NCBI GenBank assembly: GCA_030633185.1 | Contig: DAOVTG010000087.1 | Span: 1-9,183, forward strand | DNA from: Deltaproteobacteria bacterium | GTDB taxonomy: Bacteria > Desulfobacterota > Anaeroferrophillalia > Anaeroferrophillales > Tharpellaceae | Direction of reading: 5' to 3' | DNA: 9,183 nucleotides | Shown: piece after piece, positions 1 to 4,376 of the stretch | How positions within the stretch are numbered: position 1 is the first letter of the stretch | Layout of the letters: the number at the start of each line of letters is the position of its first letter | Made by a program: the position numbers and the translations under genes | The notes under the pieces: model-generated | What the model was told of the DNA's origin: nothing | Seen by the model: the letters and a program-made list of their open reading frames with translations, nothing else | The model's database searches: none

Positions 1-94
1 ATACTACATGTATGGTCTCGCGCCTGAAAAACCACAACATCTTGTATATCGAAATTTTTACTTAGCCATCCCGTGACTTTTTACGAGGGCATCA
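1..94. repeat. Structured intergenic repeat, copy 1 (left half outside window)
   Basis: This stretch aligns without gaps to 4280-4351 of copy 2 over positions 1-72. Positions 1-21 match at 20 of 21 bases, and positions 51-72 match at all 22. The segment corresponding to the copy 2 hairpin arm (22-41) matches at only 14 of 20. After position 72 the copy continues with ctttttacgagggcatca, a second version of the preceding tttttac...catc motif. Copy 2 lacks most of this unit. The presumed end is gcatca at 89-94, the counterpart of gcatca at 4360-4365. The pairing left arm should lie just upstream of the window. The position suggests it sits between mlaE and mlaF, but mlaE is not visible. It contains the GTG at 73 that opens an N-terminal extension of mlaF. 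Confidence 0.85.
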
Positions 95-114
95 AGGTAG
101 CCGTAAGAGAATTT

Positions 115-888
115 ATGTCACAATCCGAGTTCTGTATCAGGCTTATAGATATTCATAAGAGTTTTGGCTCTCAGGTGGTTTTACGTGGGATTGATCTTGA
201 TATCGAGCGTGGTGCAACCACGGTTATCTGTGGTGAGAGCGGACAGGGCAAGAGCGTTCTTTTAAAACATATTCTTGGTCTGGTGCGTCCTGATCAGGGT
301 CAGGTTCTGGTTGAAGGTGAGGATATCTCCCGGCTCAAAGGGGCGGCCTTAAATCGTCTGCGCACCCGGTTCGGGGTTTTGTTTCAGGGTGTAGCTCTTT
401 TTGATTCAATGACTGTTTTTGACAATATCGCTCTGCCGCTTCGGGAACGCAGCCGCCTGCCGGAAAAAGAGGTTGAGGAAAAGGTTCTTGCAGCTTTAAA
501 GATGATGGATCTTGAGGACAGTGGCGATAAATTTCCGGCTCAGTTGAGTGGGGGTATGAAAAAGCGAGTGGGACTGGCCCGAGCTCTACAGCTGGAACCC
601 GATATTCTCCTTTTCGATGAACCAACGACCGGGCTTGATCCGGTCAAGAGTCACGATGTCTATCGTCTCTTCTTTGAAACTCAAAAGAGACTGGGATACA
701 CCAGTATTATTGTCAGCCACGATATTCCCAAGATCTTCAACCTGGCGGATAAAATTGCCATCCTCCATCAGGGAGAAGTCCGGGTCTGTCTGGCTCCGGA
801 AGAACTACAGCGCAGTCGAGATCCTTTTGTCAGAGATTTTATGGTCAGGGTCATGGGCTCCGCGCACAGCAGTAAAGATGAGTTGTAA
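115..888 (+). CDS. mlaF: Phospholipid-transport ABC ATPase MlaF
   Basis: This is the cytoplasmic ATPase of the MlaFEDB inner-membrane transporter, which moves phospholipids between inner membrane and periplasmic carrier to keep the outer membrane asymmetric. The 257-residue protein has all ABC motifs: Walker A GESGQGKS (40-47), Q-loop Gln91, signature LSGGM (144-148) followed by KKRVGLARAL, Walker B ILLFDE (164-169) and H-loop His202. The GMKKRVGLARA form of the signature region is typical of the MlaF/Ttg2A group. ATG 115 is chosen because it has TAAGAGA four bases upstream. The in-frame GTG at 73 lies inside the repeat, lacks a ribosome site and would add 14 unrelated residues. mlaD follows after nine bases. 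Other ABC imports are unlikely given mlaD, mlaA and mlaC next door. Confidence 0.93.
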   Translation: MSQSEFCIRLIDIHKSFGSQVVLRGIDLDIERGATTVICGESGQGKSVLLKHILGLVRPDQGQVLVEGEDISRLKGAALNRLRTRFGVLFQGVALFDSMTVFDNIALPLRERSRLPEKEVEEKVLAALKMMDLEDSGDKFPAQLSGGMKKRVGLARALQLEPDILLFDEPTTGLDPVKSHDVYRLFFETQKRLGYTSIIVSHDIPKIFNLADKIAILHQGEVRVCLAPEELQRSRDPFVRDFMVRVMGSAHSSKDEL

Positions 889-891
889 GGA
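886..891 (+). promoter_or_regulatory. Ribosome binding site deciding the mlaD start
   Basis: TAAGGA overlaps the mlaF stop codon. It is six bases from ATG 898 but only three from the in-frame GTG 895, so ATG 898 is the better start. Overlap of stop and ribosome site suggests translational coupling of mlaF and mlaD. Confidence 0.7.
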
Positions 892-897
892 ATTGTG

Positions 898-1341
898 ATG
901 AAAAGATTTAACCTGGAGATGTCGGTTGGGGTTTTTATGATGGTCGGTTTATTGGCGATCGCTTATCTGACGCTTAATCTTGGCGGCCTTGAGCTTTTTG
1001 GCGGTAATTATTATAAAGTACATGCCAGTTTCAGTTCGGTCAGCGGTTTGAAAAGTGGCGCCCGGGTTGAAATCGCCGGAGTTCAGGTCGGCAAGGTTTC
1101 GCAGATCACTCTGGTTGATGATCAGGCCAAGGTCGTGCTTTCGCTCAAGCCTGAAGTGAAAATCGGCAGTGATGTTTTTGCCTCGATCAGAACCCAGGGG
1201 ATTATCGGCGATAAATTTATTCAGCTGGCACCCGGGGCCGAAGAGGATTTTCTGAAAGAGGGTGATGAAATAACCGAAACCGAATCAGCGATTGATCTTG
1301 AGGCGCTGATCAGCAAATATGTTTTTGGTAAAGTGGAATAG
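898..1341 (+). CDS. mlaD: MCE-domain lipid-transport protein MlaD
   Basis: MlaD is the inner-membrane-anchored MCE subunit of the Mla transporter. In the family it forms a hexameric periplasmic ring that passes phospholipid between MlaFE and MlaC. The 147-residue product has one N-terminal membrane segment (about 8-30, preceded by KRF). A single MCE domain follows at about 38-112, with the family pattern GLKSGARVEIAGVQVGKVSQ and the closing RTQGIIGDKFIQLAPG. The acidic tail (113-135) ends in a short helix (about 132-144); the family uses such tails in ring packing. At this length it is a single-MCE MlaD rather than a multi-MCE PqiB/LetB type. It lies between mlaF and mlaA, and the next start is 11 bases past its stop. 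Confidence 0.92.
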   Translation: MKRFNLEMSVGVFMMVGLLAIAYLTLNLGGLELFGGNYYKVHASFSSVSGLKSGARVEIAGVQVGKVSQITLVDDQAKVVLSLKPEVKIGSDVFASIRTQGIIGDKFIQLAPGAEEDFLKEGDEITETESAIDLEALISKYVFGKVE

Positions 1342-1346
1342 GGGAG
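1341..1346 (+). promoter_or_regulatory. Ribosome binding site deciding the mlaA start
   Basis: GGGGAG begins at the last base of the mlaD stop codon and lies five bases before ATG 1352. It supports ATG 1352 over the longer reading from 1319, which would overlap mlaD and put eleven charged, non-signal residues before the signal peptide. Confidence 0.75.
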
Positions 1347-1351
1347 ATCAT

Positions 1352-2110
1352 ATGTTCAGGAAGATTTTTATTGCTTCTATTTTGTTGTTCTGTTTTTTTA
1401 GTATCAGGGTTGTGTTTACGCCATTGGTTTGTCAAGCGGACTCCACTGTGGCGGAAGTTGCAGCCGAGCAGGATGAGTATGCCGAGTATGACGAAGAAGT
1501 TGGGGATTTATATGATCCCTGGGAACCAATGAACCGTTCCATTTTCACTTTTAATGATCGTCTGCATCTCTGGATTATAGAGCCGACTTCAAGTGGTTAC
1601 CAAAAGGTTACTCCCAGCATACTTCGTAGCGGGTTACGTAACTTTTTTAATAACCTGCTAGAGCCGACCCGGATTCTCAACTGTCTCCTGCAGGGCCGTT
1701 TTCAGGATGCTGAAGAGACCTTTCTCCGTTTTGCTCTCAACACTACGGCTGGAGTCGGCGGCATAATGGATCCTGGTACCTATGAAGAACTTAAATCACA
1801 CAAAGGTCAATTTTTTCAGACTTTTGCTAAATACGGGGTCTCCAGCGGCCCTTTTTTGGTGCTCCCTTTTTTTGGCCCGAGCGATATCAGGGGAACCGTT
1901 GGTCTGGTTGGTGACACTGTGGTTTCACCAACCTTTATTGCTTTGCACAATGAACCCGCAGTGGGGTTTGCCGTGCAGGGTTTAAATACCATCAACCAGA
2001 CCTCATTTAAACTTGGTGAATATGAGAAACTACTAGGCGGTGCCTTGGATCCTTACGTCGCAGTTCGTGATGCTTATGTCCAGAACCAGCAAGAGCTGCT
2101 GGGAAAATAG
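1352..2110 (+). CDS. mlaA: Outer-membrane phospholipid-removal protein MlaA (VacJ)
   Basis: MlaA sits in the outer membrane, removes misplaced phospholipid from the outer leaflet and hands it to MlaC. The 252-residue protein carries the family hallmarks: DPWEPMNRSIFTFND (55-69), GLRNFFNNLLEP (94-105), RFALNTTAGVGGIMD (126-140), YGVSSGPFLVLPFFGPS (161-177) and the C-terminal DPYVAVRDAYVQ (233-244). The N-terminus is a signal peptide, but with oddities. Arg19 interrupts the hydrophobic core. The only candidate lipobox reads P-L-V-C at Cys27, with Val at -1, which is not canonical. Cleavage by signal peptidase I after CQA (27-29) is an alternative. A very acidic stretch (about 36-52) precedes the MlaA domain. 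It sits inside the mla operon, whereas in E. coli mlaA is unlinked. Confidence 0.93.
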   Translation: MFRKIFIASILLFCFFSIRVVFTPLVCQADSTVAEVAAEQDEYAEYDEEVGDLYDPWEPMNRSIFTFNDRLHLWIIEPTSSGYQKVTPSILRSGLRNFFNNLLEPTRILNCLLQGRFQDAEETFLRFALNTTAGVGGIMDPGTYEELKSHKGQFFQTFAKYGVSSGPFLVLPFFGPSDIRGTVGLVGDTVVSPTFIALHNEPAVGFAVQGLNTINQTSFKLGEYEKLLGGALDPYVAVRDAYVQNQQELLGK

Positions 2111-2155
2111 AGAGATTATTTCGGCTGTTTAATCCGCGCTTGTTGGAGAATATTT

Positions 2156-2785
2156 ATGTTGCGTTATCGTTTACTTGCATTGGCTTTGATCTCTTCTTTT
2201 TTACTGTTAGCTTTCGCCCCGTTGAGCCTCCGGGCTGGTGAAACCGGCCCGCGTCAGCAGTTAGAGGTTAGTGTTAATCAGTTGCTTGATGTTTTACGGG
2301 ATAAAGAGCTAAAAGGTGATGGGCAGCAGAAACTTCGTCGCGAACGGATCGCCGAAGTCGTCTTTTTACAGTTTAATATGCGGCGGATGGCAAAACTCTC
2401 TTTAGGTCGAGACTGGAGGGGCTTAAGTGAGGCTGAGCGTAGTCGTTTTACCGAGCTTTATCAAAATCTTCTGAAAAAGAGTTATGTCGCAACTATCGAT
2501 CAATTTGCTGATGAACAGGTTTCCTATCTTAAAGAGATTATCAAGGGTGAAAAGGCTGAGGTTAGAACCATGATCATCAGCGGATCCCGAGAGATTCCTC
2601 TCAATTATAAACTCCAGGTCAAAGATGGAAAATGGCTGATTTACGATGTAATTATCGAAAATGTCAGTCTGGTTCGCAACTATCGCAGTCAATTTGGTCC
2701 AATTATGAAAAAGAAGGGTTTTGACGGACTTATTAGCAAGATGGCTGAAAAAATCACCCGGGCCGGGGAAAAAGAGGATGGTTGA
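2156..2785 (+). CDS. mlaC: Periplasmic phospholipid carrier MlaC (Ttg2D)
   Basis: MlaC is the soluble periplasmic shuttle that carries phospholipid between MlaA at the outer membrane and MlaD at the inner membrane. The 209-residue precursor has a clear signal peptide (hydrophobic 6-24, likely cleavage after LSLRA at 23-27). The mature protein shows the family landmarks: FNMRRMAKLSLGRDW (73-87), the ERSRFTELYQNLLKKSY helix (94-110), and KWLIYDVIIENVSLVRNYRSQF (159-180). The last of these is the most conserved stretch of the family. ATG 2156 has TTGGAGA six bases upstream. The gene starts 45 bases after mlaA and its 3' end overlaps the next gene by 8 bases, implying coupled translation. Length is normal for the family. 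Confidence 0.93.
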   Translation: MLRYRLLALALISSFLLLAFAPLSLRAGETGPRQQLEVSVNQLLDVLRDKELKGDGQQKLRRERIAEVVFLQFNMRRMAKLSLGRDWRGLSEAERSRFTELYQNLLKKSYVATIDQFADEQVSYLKEIIKGEKAEVRTMIISGSREIPLNYKLQVKDGKWLIYDVIIENVSLVRNYRSQFGPIMKKKGFDGLISKMAEKITRAGEKEDG

Positions 2786-3248
2786 GTCAAGCCTTTTTTC
2801 GAGGGTTGACTTTGATTGGCGGAACTCGCCGCTTTTTAGTTTCTGCGAAAATTCGGATTGGGAGCTCTTTCTTCGGATAGCTGAGTTTTGTGAGGTGTCG
2901 TCCGGCAGTCAACTTTGGGCTGAAGGTGAGGGCGGCGGCCGCTTAATCTGTGTTTTGGGTGGTTCTTTGGAGGCTGTAAAAAAGACGCCGGACTGGGGCA
3001 AGCCAGTTATTATGGCGGAATTTCTGCCAGGGGCAACCGTTGGTGAGCTTATTTTTGATGATCCAGGCCAACATTCAACGACTTTGCAAGTGGTTAAGGA
3101 TGCCCGCCTGCTGATTTTAGAGCCTGAAGGAGCCGCAACCCTGCTCAACGATTTTCCGGCAACCGCCGCCAGGTTCTGGCGCGGAGCCGCTTATCTACAG
3201 CAGTTTCGCCTGCGTCAGGCCAATAGCAGATTGGCGACCCTTTTTTGA
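2778..3248 (+). CDS. Stand-alone cyclic-nucleotide-binding-fold protein, probably non-canonical
   Basis: This 156-residue protein looks like a Crp-type cNMP-binding domain with no DNA-binding or catalytic domain attached. It opens with a helical segment (about 16-39, PLFSFCENSDWELFLRIAEF). A beta-roll follows, with SSGSQLWAEGEGGGRLICVLGGSLEAV (41-67) and a phosphate-cassette-like GATVGELIFDDPGQHSTTLQV (85-105). It ends in helices (118-150). The cassette keeps GEL, but the Arg that binds the cyclic phosphate in canonical members (P-R-[ST]-A) is not at its usual place; the sequence there is GQHSTT. cNMP binding is therefore doubtful. ATG 2778 is chosen because GGGGAA lies seven bases upstream and it overlaps the mlaC stop. 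A longer reading from 2721 lies wholly inside mlaC. Its role is unknown; a regulatory or scaffold role near the Mla system is a guess. Confidence 0.8.
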   Translation: MVESSLFSRVDFDWRNSPLFSFCENSDWELFLRIAEFCEVSSGSQLWAEGEGGGRLICVLGGSLEAVKKTPDWGKPVIMAEFLPGATVGELIFDDPGQHSTTLQVVKDARLLILEPEGAATLLNDFPATAARFWRGAAYLQQFRLRQANSRLATLF

Positions 3249-3266
3249 GAATATAGGTTACAAATA

Positions 3267-4196
3267 GTGAAGCGTAAGAAAATAACGGTTATCGGGGCGG
3301 GAAATGTCGGGGCTGCCTGTGCCCACTGGCTGGCGGTCAGAGAGTTGGGTGATGTCGTCCTTTTCGATATTATTGACGGCTTGCCCCAAGGTAAGGCGCT
3401 CGATCTCTTCGAAGCTTCTCCAATTGATGGTTGTGACGTCTCGATTATTGGTACTAACAGTTATGCCGATACCGCAAATTCCGATATTGTCATTATTACC
3501 GCTGGCCTCGCCCGAAAACCGGGAATGAGCCGTGATGACCTGCTCGAAAAAAACAGCTCAATTATCTCCTTTGTTACTCAACGGGCGGTGAAATATTCGC
3601 CCGATGCTTTTTTGTTGGTGGTTACCAACCCTCTGGATGCCATGGCTTATGTTGCCAAACAGGTTAGTGGTTTTCCCAAAAATCGGGTTATGGGGATGGC
3701 CGGTATTCTTGATGCGGCCAGAATGCGCTCTTTTATAGCCTGTGAGTTGCAGGTTTCGGTTGAAGATGTCAGCGCTTTTGTGCTTGGCGGTCATGGCGAG
3801 AATATGGTGCCTCTGGCCCGTTATTCGACTGTTTCAGGAATTCCTTTGACAGCTCTCATGACTTCAGAAAAGATCGACGCCATCATTGAGCGTACCCGTA
3901 ATGGTGGTGCCGAGATCGTCTCTTTTTTAAAAACCGGCAGCGCTTTTTATGCCCCGGCTGCCGCCGTCGGGAAGATGGTTGAAGCGATTCTTAAGGATAA
4001 GAAAAGGATCTTTCCTGTCGCTGCATTGCTTGAGGGAGAGTATGGGCTTTCCGATTGCTATGTCGGAGTGCCGGTGAAATTGGGCGGTCAGGGGATCGAA
4101 GAGATTATTGAACTTGATCTCTTGCCGGCAGAACTGGCAGCTCTTGAGAAATCCCACCTGAGTGTTCGTTCTCTTATCGAGAGACTCAAAATCTGA
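3267..4196 (+). CDS. mdh: Malate dehydrogenase (NAD-dependent, LDH-like type)
   Basis: This enzyme interconverts malate and oxaloacetate with NAD(H) in the cytoplasm, in the TCA cycle. The 309-residue protein is full length for the LDH-like bacterial MDH group. The Rossmann motif GAGNVG is at 10-15, and Asp34 at the end of strand two favours NAD over NADP. ARKPGMSR (82-89) supplies the MDH-type specificity Arg83 (Gln in lactate dehydrogenase) and the mobile-loop Arg89. VTNPLD (119-124) has the substrate-binding Asn121. Asp149 and Arg152 lie in ILDAARMR, and the catalytic His176 is in GGHGE. The GTG start at 3267 has a weak site (ATAGG) and follows the previous stop by 18 bases. Its TGA is embedded in the left copy of the 14-bp direct repeat flanking the inserted element. 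Its presence beside envelope genes is unexplained. Confidence 0.95.
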   Translation: MKRKKITVIGAGNVGAACAHWLAVRELGDVVLFDIIDGLPQGKALDLFEASPIDGCDVSIIGTNSYADTANSDIVIITAGLARKPGMSRDDLLEKNSSIISFVTQRAVKYSPDAFLLVVTNPLDAMAYVAKQVSGFPKNRVMGMAGILDAARMRSFIACELQVSVEDVSAFVLGGHGENMVPLARYSTVSGIPLTALMTSEKIDAIIERTRNGGAEIVSFLKTGSAFYAPAAAVGKMVEAILKDKKRIFPVAALLEGEYGLSDCYVGVPVKLGGQGIEEIIELDLLPAELAALEKSHLSVRSLIERLKI

Positions 4197-4199
4197 TGG
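4186..4199. repeat. Flanking 14-bp direct repeat, left copy
   Basis: tcaaaatctgatgg, identical to 4363-4376, borders the element between mdh and the AsmA-like gene. This copy contains the last codons and TGA stop of mdh, and an ATG (4196-4198) overlapping that stop. It is interpreted as a target-site duplication. Part of it (tgatgg) could instead be the element's own terminus, which would leave aaatc as a shorter duplication. Confidence 0.85.
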
Positions 4200-4365
4200 C
4201 GTCGCACCCCAAGGGCACTTCCTGCGGGGCGTAAAAAGTTCCGATATTCTGCGTTGTTTAGCTTTTCCAGACACTCGACATACTATATGTATGGTCTCGC
4301 GTCTGGAAAAGCTAAACAACTTGCCTATCGAAATTTTTACTTAGCCATCCCATGTGAGTGCATCA
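4194..4365. mobile_element. MITE/REP-like hairpin element, copy 2 (complete)
   Basis: This is a non-coding element of about 170 bases. From outside in, its parts are: ends tgatgg (4194-4199) and gcatca (4360-4365), which are nearly complementary; an outer stem between 4231-4246 and 4326-4340 with a single bulge; a perfect 20-bp inverted repeat, 4253-4272 against 4301-4320; and a 28-base centre that itself contains catac-tatat-gtatg (4279-4293). A GC-rich piece (4201-4230, with cccc/gggg that could form a small hairpin) is present only on the left side, which makes the element asymmetric. Flanking 14-bp direct repeats indicate insertion. No transposase is encoded, so any mobility would need a helper elsewhere. 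Copy 1 at the window start shows it belongs to a family. Exact ends are uncertain by a few bases. Confidence 0.85.
4253..4320. repeat. Perfect 20-bp inverted repeat (long hairpin)
   Basis: gttgtttagcttttccagac at 4253-4272 is exactly complementary to 4301-4320. The 28-base centre holds a further small stem, catac/gtatg. In RNA this would be a very stable stem lying between mdh and the AsmA-like gene. The right arm is followed by ttgcct rather than a T-run, so it does not read as a standard rho-independent terminator. It could still slow transcription, stabilise mRNA ends or block translation. Confidence 0.93.
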
Positions 4366-4376
4366 AAATCTGATGG
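4363..4376. repeat. Flanking 14-bp direct repeat, right copy
   Basis: tcaaaatctgatgg, identical to 4186-4199. This copy carries the ATG (4373) preferred as start of the AsmA-like gene. Joining the sequence left of copy one to the sequence right of copy two gives ...ctcaaaatcTGATGgttgaaaaa. There the mdh stop and this ATG overlap by one base, which is the presumed state before insertion. Confidence 0.85.

Noticed and set aside
2721..2777. Longer start for the cNMP-fold gene at 2721
   Set aside because: It would put 19 codons wholly within mlaC. ATG 2778 has a well-placed GGGGAA and a short overlap with the mlaC stop, which is the usual coupled arrangement.
4196..4234. Small open frame from ATG 4196 (MASHPKGTSCGA)
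   Set aside because: It is a by-product of the duplicated TGATG running into the element and stops after 12 codons. It is probably meaningless as a protein, though its ATG marks the old start position.
3927..4319. Minus-strand open frame of 130 codons over the end of mdh and the hairpin
   Set aside because: It is antisense to the well-supported mdh, runs through the repeat element, resembles no family and has composition typical of a shadow frame.
4253..4345. Rho-independent terminator after mdh
   Set aside because: The stem is not GC-rich at its base and the right arm is followed by ttgcct. The T5 run at 4334-4338 is 14 bases away and forms part of the outer stem. The element's copies and flanking duplication explain it better.
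1..4365. CRISPR array or tandem repeat from the two hairpin copies
   Set aside because: The copies are about 4.3 kb apart with genes between them and have no regular spacers; they are dispersed elements.
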